A stretch of 64,000 nucleotides of DNA, taken from assembly GCF_016865525.2 (NCBI RefSeq), contig NZ_CP075169.1, positions 1,984,337-2,048,336 on the forward strand. The letters are read 5' to 3'. Of this stretch, positions 41,615 to 51,871 are shown in pieces (within the stretch, counting starts at the first letter, position 1; every line of letters starts with the position of its first letter). Both the position numbers and the translations under genes were made by a program. Origin of the DNA: Sodalis ligni (GTDB lineage Bacteria > Pseudomonadota > Gammaproteobacteria > Enterobacterales > Enterobacteriaceae). The notes beneath the pieces are model-generated. The model made no database searches. It was not told the DNA's origin and worked only from the letters and a program-made list of their open reading frames with translations.

Positions 41615-42399
41615 CCGACTATATCGACGTCGAGCGCGTCACTCTGCGTTTTACGGAAAAGCAGCGGCAATTGACCGTGCTGGAAGATGTTTCGCTATCT
41701 CTGGCGCGCGGGGAGTTTGTGGTACTGCTGGGACCGTCGGGCTGCGGCAAGTCCACCATCCTGAATATGATTGCCGGCTTCACCCGCCCGCAGCAGGGCC
41801 GGATTTTGTGCGATGGGCGCGCTTTCAGCGGGCCGCACCCCAGCCGCGGCATGATTTTTCAACAGCCCAATCTCTTTCCCTGGCTGTCGGTGCTGGATAA
41901 TGTCACCTTCGGCCTGCGGATGCAGGGGCAAAGTAAAACCGAGGCCGATAAGCGCGCTTTGACCTGGCTCAAGCGGGTGGGACTGGAAGGCTTTGAGCGG
42001 CATGCCCCCTGGCAGCTTTCGGGGGGCATGAAACAGCGGGTCGCCATGGCCCGTGCCTGGCTGCCGGATCCGGCGGTATTGCTGTTGGATGAACCGTTCG
42101 GCGCGCTGGATGCGCAAACCCGCATGATGATGCAGGAGCTGCTGCGCAGCGCCTGGCGGCAGACCGGCACCACGATTTTATTTGTTACCCACGACGTGGA
42201 AGAGGCGCTGTTCCTGGCGGATCGGATCCTGATTATGTCAGCGCGGCCGGGTAAAATCGTTGAGGAGGTCAGGCCGCCATTCGGACCTGAACGGGATATT
42301 GAGGCCCTGGCCCAGGCACCGGGCTACAGCGAAATCAAGCGACAGGTTCTGCACCGGGTGCGCACCGAAGCACGCCGCCAGCAGTTAGCCAACGGCTGA
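41611..42399 (+). CDS. Taurine/sulfonate-type ABC transporter ATPase (TauB-like)
   Basis: 262 residues. Walker A LGPSGCGKSTILNMIAGF, Q-loop QQPNLFPWLSV, signature QLSGGMKQRVAMARAW, Walker B VLLLDEPFGALD and the H-loop THDVEEALFLADR. These match the nitrate/taurine class of ATPases. Confidence 0.9.
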   Translation: MTDYIDVERVTLRFTEKQRQLTVLEDVSLSLARGEFVVLLGPSGCGKSTILNMIAGFTRPQQGRILCDGRAFSGPHPSRGMIFQQPNLFPWLSVLDNVTFGLRMQGQSKTEADKRALTWLKRVGLEGFERHAPWQLSGGMKQRVAMARAWLPDPAVLLLDEPFGALDAQTRMMMQELLRSAWRQTGTTILFVTHDVEEALFLADRILIMSARPGKIVEEVRPPFGPERDIEALAQAPGYSEIKRQVLHRVRTEARRQQLANG

Positions 42400-42492
42400 T
42401 GTTTATCATAAAAGATAGACCGGGGTTTATTGACAAAACGCCCGGCTGAGACAGGATGCCAGCTTTCGGCTGCTTTCTGATGATTTCGTCCG

Positions 42493-43176
42493 CTAAAGGG
42501 GCTTGGGCGCCCCCAGCCTGGTCGCCAGGGCGGACAGGCCGTAGCAGAGCAGATAATAAATTACGCCGACAAAAACGAAGATTTCGGTGGGATAAATCTG
42601 CTCCCGGTTATTCACCTGTCCGGCGACGGTGGTGAGTTCCGGCACATTAACGATAAACGCCAGCGAGGTGTCCTTGATCAGGGCCACCATCAGGCCTATA
42701 TAGGACGGCATCAGGTTGGGCATGGCCTGGGGCAGCAGGATAAACCGCAGGATTTGCCATTCGCTGAAGCCCGACGAAATGCCCGCTTCCGTTTGCCCCG
42801 CCGCCAGAGCGTTAAGTCCGGCCAGGGTGGTATGCATCACCGCCGCCGAGGTGAACCAGCCCAGGGCCAGGATTACCGTCAGCGGGCCGGGTATCGAGCC
42901 GCCGAACAGGATAGGCAGCAGGAAAAACATCCAGAAGATGACAAAAATCAGCGGGATGCCGCGGATAAACTCGGCCCAGATAAATAATATCCGCCGGGTC
43001 CAGCCCTTGTAACGCCAGGCCACGCAGGCCAGGGCGACGCCCACCCCCCAGGCCAGCACCCCGGCGCCCAGCGCCATGAGAAGCGTCAGCAGTACGCCCC
43101 CCGGCTGGCCGTCGGCGAGCCGCCCCCATAGCAGATAGGTCAGGTTGTTGCCGATTACGTCCACATTAAACGTCAT
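42493..43176 (-). CDS. Polar amino acid ABC transporter permease (second)
   Basis: 227 residues with about five helices and the HisM/GltK-type loop LAAGQTEAGISSGFSEWQIL. MRG-like RGIPLIFVIFWMFFLLP is typical of the amino acid permease group. Last gene of a four-gene operon; it starts five bases after the other permease and converges on the TauB-like gene. Confidence 0.88.
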   Translation of the reverse strand: MTFNVDVIGNNLTYLLWGRLADGQPGGVLLTLLMALGAGVLAWGVGVALACVAWRYKGWTRRILFIWAEFIRGIPLIFVIFWMFFLLPILFGGSIPGPLTVILALGWFTSAAVMHTTLAGLNALAAGQTEAGISSGFSEWQILRFILLPQAMPNLMPSYIGLMVALIKDTSLAFIVNVPELTTVAGQVNNREQIYPTEIFVFVGVIYYLLCYGLSALATRLGAPKPL

Positions 43177-43180
43177 GCCG

Positions 43181-43963
43181 TCAATCCTTTGTCGGGTTAT
43201 CCATGGCCGCCGCGATTAAGGGCAGCGGCCGCCGTCCGTCCCGGCGTTTCGGGCCGAGCCACAGCAGCAGGGAGCCCATGACGATGCCCAGCAGCAGGTA
43301 AAGCCCGGTGCCCACGGCGAAGCCTTCCAGCGCATGGGCGTTATAGCTTTCGACTTGGCTGATTTGGTAGGTGAGTTCGGCAAAACCTATACCGCTGGCC
43401 AGGGAGGAGAGTTTCATCAGATTCAGATATTGCCCGATAAGCGGCTGCCAGGCGTTAACCAGACCTTGAGGCAGCAGCACGTAAGTCAATAGCTGCCATT
43501 GGCTGAAACCCTGGGATATCGCCGCCTCCGTCTGTCCCGCCGGCACCGAATTCAGCCCGGCCTGCACCTCTTCAATCAGAAACGCCGCGGTGAACAGGCC
43601 CAATCCCCAGGTGGCGCAGAGGAATTCCGGCGTGAGCCAGGGGATGTTCATGGGCAGTACCGCCCAGGGATGGGTATCGCCGATGTAGAACCGCCACTCC
43701 TGCGGCAGCGCTCCCCAGGCGGCAAAATACCAGAACAGCAGTTGCACCAGCAGCGGGGTATTACGGAATATCGAGACATACGCCGCCACCAGGCCGCGGC
43801 CGAGCCGGCCGGGTGTCAGCCGCAGCGCCAGCATCAGCAGGGTAAGGAACGTCGCCAGGATGCAACCCGCCAGGGTGACATAAAGGGTGGTCATAAAGCC
43901 GGAAACGATCCAGGTCAGCGGCTGGCCGCTCAGGACGCCGGCCCAATCCGCATGCCAGCTCAT
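43181..43963 (-). CDS. Polar amino acid ABC transporter permease (first)
   Basis: 260 residues with the loop [20 protein letters not shown] and [18 protein letters not shown], both typical of GltJ-type permeases. Its start overlaps the ATPase stop by one base. Confidence 0.88.
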   Translation of the reverse strand: MSWHADWAGVLSGQPLTWIVSGFMTTLYVTLAGCILATFLTLLMLALRLTPGRLGRGLVAAYVSIFRNTPLLVQLLFWYFAAWGALPQEWRFYIGDTHPWAVLPMNIPWLTPEFLCATWGLGLFTAAFLIEEVQAGLNSVPAGQTEAAISQGFSQWQLLTYVLLPQGLVNAWQPLIGQYLNLMKLSSLASGIGFAELTYQISQVESYNAHALEGFAVGTGLYLLLGIVMGSLLLWLGPKRRDGRRPLPLIAAAMDNPTKD

Positions 43964-44787
43964 CAGACATCCTCCACGCGGGCATGCAGCGGATTCAGAA
44001 CCTTTTGCAAAAAGCGCTGCGCCCGCGGATGCTGCGGCGCGGTAAAAAAGCGTTCCGGGTCAGCCTGCTCCAGGATGGCGCCGCCGTCCATAAACACCAC
44101 CCGATCGGCGATTTCCCGGGCAAAGCTCATCTCATGGGTCACCACAATCATGGTGATGCCGCTGTGGGCCAGTTCCTGCATCACCTGCAGCACTTCGCCG
44201 ATCATTTCCGGGTCCAGCGCCGAGGTGGGTTCGTCAAACAGAATAAGGCTGGGGTCGGTAACCAGCGCGCGGGCGATGGCCACCCGCTGCTGCTGGCCGC
44301 CGGACAGTTGGGCGGGATAATGCCCGGCTTTATCGGCCAGGCCCACCCGTTGGAGCAGCAGCGCGGCCTTTTGGCGGGCTTTCTCATTCGGCCAGCCGTG
44401 GACCCGGGTTAATGCCAGACTGACGTTTTCCAGCGCGCTGAGGTGGGCATAAAGATTGAATTGCTGAAATACAAAACCGATGTGGGTACGCAGCTGGCGT
44501 AACGCTTTTCCTTTCAGGCGGGAGGTGGGTTGTCCGTCAACGAGAATTTCCCCGCCGCTGAGGACTTCCAACTGGTTAATCAGGCGTATCAGGGTGGATT
44601 TTCCCGAACCCGAAGGTCCGCAAATAGCCACCACCTCGCCGCTGGCCACGCTGAAATCCACCTTATGGATAACCTGATGGGGACCGAAATATTTATCCAC
44701 CCGGCGAAATTCCACCGCGGCGGAGGACGGTGCTGAGATATCCGCCGCATCCGCGGCGGATAAAGGTTTATGGTGCGGCAATAGCAT
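43963..44787 (-). CDS. Polar amino acid ABC transporter ATPase
   Basis: 274 residues: Walker [20 protein letters not shown], signature [16 protein letters not shown], Walker [16 protein letters not shown] and the H-loop [14 protein letters not shown]. The GlnQ/HisP class is clear. A 25-residue polar N-terminal extension precedes the ABC domain. Confidence 0.91.
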   Translation of the reverse strand: MLLPHHKPLSAADAADISAPSSAAVEFRRVDKYFGPHQVIHKVDFSVASGEVVAICGPSGSGKSTLIRLINQLEVLSGGEILVDGQPTSRLKGKALRQLRTHIGFVFQQFNLYAHLSALENVSLALTRVHGWPNEKARQKAALLLQRVGLADKAGHYPAQLSGGQQQRVAIARALVTDPSLILFDEPTSALDPEMIGEVLQVMQELAHSGITMIVVTHEMSFAREIADRVVFMDGGAILEQADPERFFTAPQHPRAQRFLQKVLNPLHARVEDV

Positions 44788-44800
44788 GAATCCAGCCTGT

Positions 44801-45631
44801 TTATTTCGCGGTGATTTTGAACAAACGCGGCTGCGGTGATTTGGTCTGCGGACCGAACCAGGTATTGTAAATCGATACCGCCTGTCCGTTGGCTTCCAGC
44901 TTGAGCAATTCGTTATTGACGAAGGTCAGCAGGGTGGTTTCGCCTTTTTTCACGCCGACGCCGATTTCCTCTTTACTGAGCAGTTCCGGCAGCACTTTGT
45001 ATTTAGCCTTGTCCGGCGCGCCGTCCAGCAAACCGGTCAGGATGGTGCTGTCCTGGGTAATGGCCTGGACGTTGCCGTTGCGCAATGCCGACAGCGCCAG
45101 GGGAATATCGTCATAGGAGAGTACGCGGGCGTTCGGGAAACGGTTATGCAACTCCTGTTCGCCGGTGGTGCCTTTCACCGCGCCGATACGGGCGTTGGCA
45201 TAATCGTCCAGCTTGTCAGAGGAGGCGGCCGGCACCAGGAATTGCTGGCCGGTGACAAAATAAGGAATGGAAAAATCAATGACCTTGGCCCGTTCCGGCG
45301 TAATGGTGATGTCCGCCACGATAATATCGGCCTTGCCGGACTGCAATAACGGAATACGGTTGGCGGGATTAGTGGGCACCAATTGCAGTTTCACGCCAAG
45401 GGATTTGGCCAGGGCATTGGCGAAATCCACGTCATAACCAACGATATCATGGGTCTTGGCGTCCACGGAGCCGAACGGCGGGTTGGAATCAAAGGTTGCC
45501 ACCCTGATAACGCCGGCCTTCTTGATATCCGACAGCTGATCGGCGTGGGCGGCAAAAGACGCAACGCCTCCCAAGGCCAACAGGGTAAGTACCGCCAAGG
45601 CGGAAGGACGATTAACGGAAGAATGCGCCAT
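44801..45631 (-). CDS. Polar amino acid ABC transporter binding protein
   Basis: 276 residues with a signal peptide to about residue 30 (cut after AAHA). The family-3 motif GYDVDFANALAKSLG and the ligand-site NPANRIPLLQSGKADIIVAD are present. A conserved Arg and Asp for the amino acid backbone fit glutamate, aspartate or cystine-type ligands; the true ligand is not certain. It is first in the operon binding protein-ATPase-permease-permease. Confidence 0.88.
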   Translation of the reverse strand: MAHSSVNRPSALAVLTLLALGGVASFAAHADQLSDIKKAGVIRVATFDSNPPFGSVDAKTHDIVGYDVDFANALAKSLGVKLQLVPTNPANRIPLLQSGKADIIVADITITPERAKVIDFSIPYFVTGQQFLVPAASSDKLDDYANARIGAVKGTTGEQELHNRFPNARVLSYDDIPLALSALRNGNVQAITQDSTILTGLLDGAPDKAKYKVLPELLSKEEIGVGVKKGETTLLTFVNNELLKLEANGQAVSIYNTWFGPQTKSPQPRLFKITAK

Positions 45632-46138
45632 AAGTTTTTCCTTGAGATATTTGCTGAATAATTGAGCTGCTTCAGTGGGTTATTGGCTGAGGGCGGCTTT
45701 TAGGAATGGAATATTACACAGCGCCCTCTAATACACCACGTATAAAAAAGCATATCTTTATCACCGCCAAGCATAAGTAAAACTTATGACCGGTTTATTT
45801 TGGCGCGGTCACAACTTTTTGCTGTAAAAACAAGGGACGGGCAATTTAGATAGCCGTGGGAATTCCTGCGGTACACCTGAAAATAATGCACTGCCGGCCA
45901 ACGGGGTCAGGAGGAAATATAAATAATGCATTCAATCAATTTAAATTTTAATTATTCAATCGCGATTGATAATTATTTTGGTTGTTTAATTTATGTTTAA
46001 TTAATATGACTTCCATGACAATTAAACGTTAACGGCTGATTAAGCGTCTTTTGTGCGTATCAATGCTGAAATCGTTCCTTTGGTTTGGCGACCCGCACCG
46101 TAAAATTACATCACGATTTTGTTTTAGCGGGGCGGAAA
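45632..46138. other. AT-rich divergent region
   Basis: About 500 bases between the amino acid importer operon and the VOC gene. Both promoters should be here. AATTAATATGACTTCC-type AT stretches are seen but no known operator or gene. Confidence 0.45.
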
Positions 46139-46999
46139 ATGAGCGTATTAACGCCGGTAGTGGACCATGTAGTGATCAATGTCGCGGATGATTTGGATAA
46201 CGCGGCGCAGGTTTACCAAGTCCTTGGATTTCAACTGACGCCGCGTGGATACCATTCCCTGGGCACCAGCAACCATCTGGCGATTTTTGGCGAGAATTAC
46301 CTGGAATTGCTCGGTTACAAGGGAGGATATACCGGCAGGCAAGGCAACGGCTGGCCGGCGCAGCCCGGCCTAAGCGGACTGGTCTGGAAAACCGGCGGCG
46401 CGGACGCCGATGAGATATACCGGCATCTGCAGCGGGTGGGATTGGCCGGCGCCGAGCCGGAATACTTTTATCGTCCGGTGACGTTGCCGGACGATAGCCA
46501 AGGGGAAGCACGGTTTCGCACCGTGCGTCTGGCCCCGGAACGCATCAATAACGGCCGCAGCTTCTTTTGCCAGCATTTGACCCCTGAACTGGTGTGGCAG
46601 GCGCCCTGGCGAGCGCATCCCAACGGCGTGACGGACATCATCGGCGTAGCCATCGCCGCCCAGGATCCATTTCTCATCGCCGATGTGTATAGCCGGTTAT
46701 TCGACGGGAACGCCCCGCTTCACTCCGATGGGGCGGGAGGATACTGGCTTTGCGCCGGGAAAACCACGCTGTCGTTCGTCACTCCCCTCAGGGCGCGGGA
46801 TATATACGGCCCGGCGGCCCGCGGGGATAACGGCGCCGAACGCATGGTGGCGCTGGAACTGGCCGTATCGTCGCTGGCGCATACCGAAAAGTATTTCCGG
46901 CGGGCAAGGCTGGCCTACCGGACCGAAGGACAACAGCGGCGGTTGTTCATTCCCGCCGGGGAGGCGTTTAATGTTGCCCTTGCGTTCCGGGAGGAGTGA
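46139..46999 (+). CDS. VOC family glyoxalase-like protein
   Basis: 286 residues with two vicinal-oxygen-chelate halves: VVDHVVINVADDLDNAAQVY at the start and DIIGVAIAAQDPFLIADVYS in the middle. The layout fits the Glyoxalase_3-type proteins; substrate unknown. The ATG at 46139 has GGGGCGGAAA upstream and aligns with the start of the first VOC half. The coding end overlaps a possible second gene at 46971. Confidence 0.75.
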   Translation: MSVLTPVVDHVVINVADDLDNAAQVYQVLGFQLTPRGYHSLGTSNHLAIFGENYLELLGYKGGYTGRQGNGWPAQPGLSGLVWKTGGADADEIYRHLQRVGLAGAEPEYFYRPVTLPDDSQGEARFRTVRLAPERINNGRSFFCQHLTPELVWQAPWRAHPNGVTDIIGVAIAAQDPFLIADVYSRLFDGNAPLHSDGAGGYWLCAGKTTLSFVTPLRARDIYGPAARGDNGAERMVALELAVSSLAHTEKYFRRARLAYRTEGQQRRLFIPAGEAFNVALAFREE

Positions 47000-47303
47000 T
47001 TTTTGGGCCGGTCTTGTGCAGACCGGCCTGCGAATGCTGGCAAAACGCACGGCGCCACCCTCCGAGACCGCCGGACGGGTGGTGCGGCGCTATCGTCTCT
47101 CCCGCGAGGCATCGCTGGTGCCGTTTGACGGCTGCGGCGGATTTATCCCGCTCTCAGATGGAGTAGAGCATACCTATTTTCTTGAGGTAAGCCTGGACGG
47201 CCGGCTTTACCTGCTGGAGACCGATGAGCGACGGTACGAACTGGCGGCGGTGGGCGACAGCATATCGCCGCGGGAAGTTTCTGCCCGGCGTTCCCCCAGA
47301 TAG
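46971..47303 (+). CDS. Hypothetical protein overlapping the VOC gene and livF
   Basis: A 110-codon frame from ATG 46971 inside the VOC gene end. It reads through SETAGRVVRRYRLSREASL, VEHTYFLEVSLDGRLYLLE and on to 47303. The middle has a beta-rich look like a real protein. Its last 97 bases overlap the livF-like gene on the other strand. No family is recognised, and it could be a chance frame. Confidence 0.35.
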   Translation: MLPLRSGRSDFWAGLVQTGLRMLAKRTAPPSETAGRVVRRYRLSREASLVPFDGCGGFIPLSDGVEHTYFLEVSLDGRLYLLETDERRYELAAVGDSISPREVSARRSPR

Positions 47304-47989
47304 GCTCGGCGGATGCGTTCGTCGCCGGCCAGGTCGGCGGCGGCGCCGCTCAGAGAAATGCGTCCCCCCTCCACCACATAGGCCCGATGGGAAATCTTCA
47401 GCGCGGCGCGGGCGTTTTGCTCCACCAGCAGGATGGCGATGCCTTGGCGGCGTATGTGCTGCAATAACTCAAAAATTTGTTGCACCAGACGAGGGGCCAG
47501 GCCCAGGGAGGGCTCATCCAGCAGCAGAATGCGCGGGCGCCCCATCAATGCCCGGCCGATACACAGCATCTGCTGTTCGCCGCCGGAAAGTGAGCCGGCC
47601 TTCTGTTTCAATCGCTCTTTTAGCAAGGGGAACAGGGACAGTACCTGCTCCCGTTCGCGGGAATGTTTTCCCTGCTGTATACCGCCGAGGATCAGGTTTT
47701 CCTCCACCGTCATGGTGGGGAAAATCTGCCGTCCTTCCGGCGCCTGGGCCAGGCCGAGCCGGACAATGGCGTGAGCCGGCAGGCGGTGAATCGGCTCTCC
47801 GTCCAGGATAATCGAGCCTTTTGCCGGATGATAGATCCCCGACAGGGTGCGCATCAGCGTGGTTTTTCCCACCCCGTTGGCCCCTAATACGCAGACAATC
47901 TCCCCTTTATCCACCCGCAGCGAGATATCCCGCAGGATGGACAATCCCCCCAGCTTCACTTCGATGTGGTCCAGCGTTAATAAACTCAT
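47207..47989 (-). CDS. Branched-chain amino acid-type ABC ATPase (LivF-like)
   Basis: 260 residues: Walker A VLGANGVGKTTLMRTLSG, Q-loop APEGRQIFPTMTVEEN, signature SLSGGEQQMLCIGRAL and Walker B RILLLDEPSLGLAP. LivF proteins usually end near RRAYLG; here about 25 extra polar residues follow, coded in the DNA that overlaps the convergent hypothetical gene. The start overlaps the LivG-like stop. Confidence 0.9.
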   Translation of the reverse strand: MSLLTLDHIEVKLGGLSILRDISLRVDKGEIVCVLGANGVGKTTLMRTLSGIYHPAKGSIILDGEPIHRLPAHAIVRLGLAQAPEGRQIFPTMTVEENLILGGIQQGKHSREREQVLSLFPLLKERLKQKAGSLSGGEQQMLCIGRALMGRPRILLLDEPSLGLAPRLVQQIFELLQHIRRQGIAILLVEQNARAALKISHRAYVVEGGRISLSGAAADLAGDERIRRAYLGERRAETSRGDMLSPTAASSYRRSSVSSR

Positions 47990-48801
47990 GCCGCCTCTTC
48001 ACCCCCCAGATAGACATCCTGCACCGCCCGGTTGTCCAGAATTTCCGCCGGCGTGCCCTGCGCCAGCAGCCGGCCCGCGGCCAGCACCAGCACCCGCTGA
48101 CACAGATTCATCACCAGGTTGAGATCGTGCTCCACCAGCAGCAACGTCAAGCCCTGGCGGTTTAACCGCGCCAGGAACGCCGACAGTTCACCGGTTTCTG
48201 TATCGTTAAGTCCCGCCGCCGGTTCGTCCAGAATCAACAACTGCGGATCAAAGGCCAGTCCACGGGCAATTTCCAGATATTTGCGTTTACCGTAGGAGAG
48301 ATTTGCGGCCAGCTCGTTGGCATAGGGCAGCAGACCGGTTTGCTCCAGCGCCCGCCAGGTGGCCTCTCCCACCTCTTTGGCCCTGGGGGCGCGGTGTAGC
48401 AGGGTATCCAGCAGGCCATAACGGTAGCGGCCGATGGCGCCGACGCTGACGTTGTCAAACACCGTCAGATTAGGGAATACCCGCAGATTCTGAAAGGTAC
48501 GGGTGATGCCCAGCCGGGCGATGCGGTGCACCGGCGCGCCGGTGATTACCTTCCGGCGCCAGCGGATCTCGCCGCTGCTGGGCGCCGTAAAGCCGGTAAT
48601 CAGATTAAACAGGGTGGTTTTTCCCGCCCCGTTGGGGCCGATAAGCCCCACCAGCTCGCCTTCGGCAAGGGTGAAACTGACGTCTTCCACCGCCGTCAGT
48701 CCGCCGAAACGGCGGGTTACGCCCGCCAGGCTCAGCAGGGACTCTTCCGCCAAAGCCTCCTGGCCGGGGGACGCAATAACGTTTAAACGGGGTCCGTTCA
48801 T
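47986..48801 (-). CDS. Branched-chain amino acid-type ABC ATPase (LivG-like)
   Basis: 271 residues: Walker A IGPNGAGKTTLFNLITGF, RTFQNLRVFPNLTVFDN, signature NLSYGKRKYLEIARGL and Walker B LLILDEPAAGLN. The LivG-type signature with YGKRKYLE is clear. The ATG at 48801 has GGAGGGG upstream and overlaps the LivM-like stop as ATGA, which supports this start. Confidence 0.9.
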   Translation of the reverse strand: MNGPRLNVIASPGQEALAEESLLSLAGVTRRFGGLTAVEDVSFTLAEGELVGLIGPNGAGKTTLFNLITGFTAPSSGEIRWRRKVITGAPVHRIARLGITRTFQNLRVFPNLTVFDNVSVGAIGRYRYGLLDTLLHRAPRAKEVGEATWRALEQTGLLPYANELAANLSYGKRKYLEIARGLAFDPQLLILDEPAAGLNDTETGELSAFLARLNRQGLTLLLVEHDLNLVMNLCQRVLVLAAGRLLAQGTPAEILDNRAVQDVYLGGEEAA

Positions 48802-49742
48802 TTCCACCCCTCCCGCAATCCCCACCAGCCGCGCACCAGCTTCAGCGCCGCCGCTTCGGGCCATAATCCTTTCGGCCGGAACAGGATGGTGAGAAACAGG
48901 ATAAGCCCGACGGTGAACATACGGTAATCGCCGATGGGGCGCAGCACCTCCGGCAGGGCGATTAACAGTATGGCGCCGATGATGGCCCCCGGCAGACTGC
49001 CCAGCCCGCCAACCACTACCATGGCCAGAATCAGTACCGACTGATCGAATTTAAACGAATCCGGCGCGATATATCCGGTGGTGTGGGCCCAGAGCGCGCC
49101 GGCGATGCCGGCAAAAAAATAGCTCACCAGCAGCACCTGGCTTTTCAGGCGAAACGGCGACAAACCCAGCGCCTGGATGCACTGATCGTCCTCCCGCAGG
49201 GCGCGCAGGGCGTTGCCGTAATAAGAGTGCATGACCCGGTGAATGAGATAGAGACACGCCAGGGTGATGGCCAGGGTTTCCCAGAAGATGGCGCCCTGGC
49301 CGCCGCCGCCGAGGGTAGGAATATCGGTAATACCCATGGGGCCGCGGGTCAAATCCACCCAGTTCAGCAGCGTGACATAAATGATTTCGCCGATGCCGAG
49401 CGTGGCGACGGCAAAGTAGATACTTACCAGCCGCAGGGTGGGCAGAGTCACCAGAAAGCCGATCAGCGAAGCCGCGGCGCCGGCCAGCGGCAGCGCAAGC
49501 CATGCCCCGAGACCGCACTGCGTGCTCAGCAGGGCGCTGGCATAGGCCCCCAGGCCGTAGATCGCGCCGTGCCCCAGGGACATCAGCCCGCTGACGCCGG
49601 TCAAAAGATTGGCGCTGGCGGCCAGCAGGATAAAAATCAGCGCGGTGGTGGCGACCCGCCAGGCGTAGCCGGAATCGGCATAGGCCAACGCGGGCAAAGG
49701 CAGCAACAGCATCAGGTAGCTGTATTTATTAAAAGCGTTCAT
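48798..49742 (-). CDS. Branched-chain amino acid-type ABC permease (LivM-like)
   Basis: 314 residues with about nine helices. LLTGVSGLMSLGHGAIYGLG and VVGGLGSLPGAIIGAILLIALPE are LivM hallmarks. It couples to LivG by a 4-base overlap. Confidence 0.89.
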   Translation of the reverse strand: MNAFNKYSYLMLLLPLPALAYADSGYAWRVATTALIFILLAASANLLTGVSGLMSLGHGAIYGLGAYASALLSTQCGLGAWLALPLAGAAASLIGFLVTLPTLRLVSIYFAVATLGIGEIIYVTLLNWVDLTRGPMGITDIPTLGGGGQGAIFWETLAITLACLYLIHRVMHSYYGNALRALREDDQCIQALGLSPFRLKSQVLLVSYFFAGIAGALWAHTTGYIAPDSFKFDQSVLILAMVVVGGLGSLPGAIIGAILLIALPEVLRPIGDYRMFTVGLILFLTILFRPKGLWPEAAALKLVRGWWGLREGWK

Positions 49743-49760
49743 GTTCGCCTCCGTATCGTC

Positions 49761-50675
49761 TCAGACCCGTTCACGCCGGCCTCCGAAGATGCCGTTGGGG
49801 AAGAACAGCAGCGTTAACAGCAGCAGGCCATAGCTGATGAGATCCGCCCAGCCCTGAGGGATATATTCGGTAGCGATGGATTCGCTCAGCCCGAGGATCA
49901 GGGCACAAACGATCGCGCCGGGAATGGAGTTCAGTCCCCCCATCACCATGGCGACAAACGCCTTGATGCCGGCGCCGAAACCCATGGCCGGAAAAATATT
50001 GCCGGTATAGAGGCCCACCAGGAAGCCGGATACCGCGCCAAGGGCCGCGCCGAGCATAAAGGTCAGGACAATGGTGCGCTGGATATCGATGCCCACATGC
50101 AGCGCCCCGGTGAGATTGCTGGCCACGGCCCGTACCGATAGGCCGCTGCGGGTATAAAACAAAAACCATTGCAGCGCCAGCAGCATGGCCAGGGCGAAGC
50201 CGAAGATCACGAACTGCCCGCTGGCGAAGGTCAGCGGACCCAGCGTAATCGGGGTCATCAGCAAATATTGCTGCGGGATGGTTTGCATATTGGAACCGAA
50301 CAGGTTGGAGACCAGTTCCCGTACCACGATGGAAATCGCCAGGGAAGAGAGCAGGGTAGCCTCGCGGATGGCCTTTGATTTCAGCGAAGCTTCGTCGGCG
50401 AACCGCCGCAGCGGCCGAAAGGCGATGCGCTCCAACAGCACGCCGCTCACCAGTCCCACCGCCACCACCAGCAGCAATACCACGAAAAGCGGCGGGGCAA
50501 ACGCCTGGATAACCAGTAAACCGGCGAAAGCCCCCAGCATGTACAGTTCGCCGTGGGCGAAGTTCACCACGTTCAGCACGCCGAAAATCAGCGTAAACCC
50601 GATGGCCATCAGGGCATAGACCAGCCCCTGGGATAAGCCGTTAATCACCTGCTGGAAGAAAAAAGCGTCAAACAT
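49761..50675 (-). CDS. Branched-chain amino acid-type ABC permease (LivH-like)
   Basis: 304 residues with about eight helices; starts MFDAFFFQQVINGLSQGLVY and has FTLIFGVLNVVNFAHGELYM and MGGLNSIPGAIVCALILGLSE (split across the membrane), the LivH layout. The ATG at 50675 is chosen because the family sequence begins there. Confidence 0.88.
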   Translation of the reverse strand: MFDAFFFQQVINGLSQGLVYALMAIGFTLIFGVLNVVNFAHGELYMLGAFAGLLVIQAFAPPLFVVLLLVVAVGLVSGVLLERIAFRPLRRFADEASLKSKAIREATLLSSLAISIVVRELVSNLFGSNMQTIPQQYLLMTPITLGPLTFASGQFVIFGFALAMLLALQWFLFYTRSGLSVRAVASNLTGALHVGIDIQRTIVLTFMLGAALGAVSGFLVGLYTGNIFPAMGFGAGIKAFVAMVMGGLNSIPGAIVCALILGLSESIATEYIPQGWADLISYGLLLLTLLFFPNGIFGGRRERV

Positions 50676-50731
50676 ACCGCAAACCCTCGAAGCTCTGGCC
50701 CGGCGCCGCACCGTTGCGCCGGGTCGGCCGG

Positions 50732-51871
50732 TTATGCTTTGGTGGAGGCTACCGGGACGAATTGACCGTTCTGCACCACCAGCCGGGTCTGGCTCTTGGT
50801 AGGTTCGCGCGTCACCGGATCAAAGGTGGTGATACCTGTCACGCCGGGGAAATCCTTGGTGGCCGCCAGCGCATCGCGCACGCTTTGGCGGGTGGCGCCG
50901 GCGCCGCCGCCCTTCACAATGGCGTCCAGCAGGATATTGGTGGCGTCATAGGCCTGCGCCGCGAATTGGTTCGGTTCGGTGTGGTACAGGGCGCGGTACT
51001 GTTCCACATAGTGCTTGACGTTCGGCACCTGGCTGTTGAGATCGAAGGAGGTCGGCAGGCGCAGCCCCTCGGCGGCCGGGCCGGCCAGTTGAATCAGCTT
51101 CTGCTCGTCCAGTGAACTGGCCCCGAACAGCGGCGCTTTCACGCCCAACTGGCGGATCTGCTGCAAAAACGCCGCGCCGTCCTCATAGAATTGGGCAAGG
51201 TAAATCACATCGGGTTTTTGGCGGGCAATCTTGGTGATGATGGCGCGAAAATCCCGGGTGCCGGGGTTGAAAAACTCGGTAGTGACCACTTGGCCGCCAT
51301 CGGCGGTAAAGCCATGGGCAAACTCCTGCGCGGCGGACTGGCCCCAGTCGTTCTGGATGGCGACGATGGCGGCGCGCTTGGCGCCGGTATCATGCACCCA
51401 GTTGGCGGTGTAGGGGCCTTCATAGGCCATGGTGGTGATGTTGCGGAACTGCCAGGGACTGATTTTCACGAAATCGGGATGGGACGCGGTTTGCGACAGC
51501 TGCGGCACATGGGTTTCGGCATAGACTTTGCCGGCGGCAATGGACACCGTGGAGCTGAAATCGCCGATCACCCCGACAATGCTCCGATCGTCGGAGAATT
51601 TACGGGCGATATTCACCCCTTCCTTGGCATCGCCTTTACTGTCCTCGAACTTTACCTCCACCCGCACGCCGGGCAGGCGGTGCGACTGGTTGAATTCCGC
51701 CACCGCCTGATTGGCGGAGTTACGGAATAACGTCCCGTACTGGGCATATTCGCCGGTCAGCGGCGCCTGATAGCCGATGGAGACGACCTTGTCGGCGGCG
51801 GCGGCCCAGCCGGCAGCCAGCGCCAGCGACAGCAGTGCGGCCCGGCCGCCCTGAAACCAAATGTTGTTCAT
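50732..51871 (-). CDS. Branched-chain amino acid-type binding protein (LivK-like)
   Basis: 379 residues with a signal peptide to about residue 26 (AAGWAAAA). The Peripla_BP_6 fold shows as APLTGEYAQYGTLFRNSANQ, VGVIGDFSSTVSIAAG and AYDATNILLDAIVKGG. Liv-type binding proteins take leucine-like amino acids, amides, urea or aromatic acids. The divergent amidase makes an amide a possible ligand. Its ATG overlaps the ProC-like stop. Confidence 0.86.
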   Translation of the reverse strand: MNNIWFQGGRAALLSLALAAGWAAAADKVVSIGYQAPLTGEYAQYGTLFRNSANQAVAEFNQSHRLPGVRVEVKFEDSKGDAKEGVNIARKFSDDRSIVGVIGDFSSTVSIAAGKVYAETHVPQLSQTASHPDFVKISPWQFRNITTMAYEGPYTANWVHDTGAKRAAIVAIQNDWGQSAAQEFAHGFTADGGQVVTTEFFNPGTRDFRAIITKIARQKPDVIYLAQFYEDGAAFLQQIRQLGVKAPLFGASSLDEQKLIQLAGPAAEGLRLPTSFDLNSQVPNVKHYVEQYRALYHTEPNQFAAQAYDATNILLDAIVKGGGAGATRQSVRDALAATKDFPGVTGITTFDPVTREPTKSQTRLVVQNGQFVPVASTKA

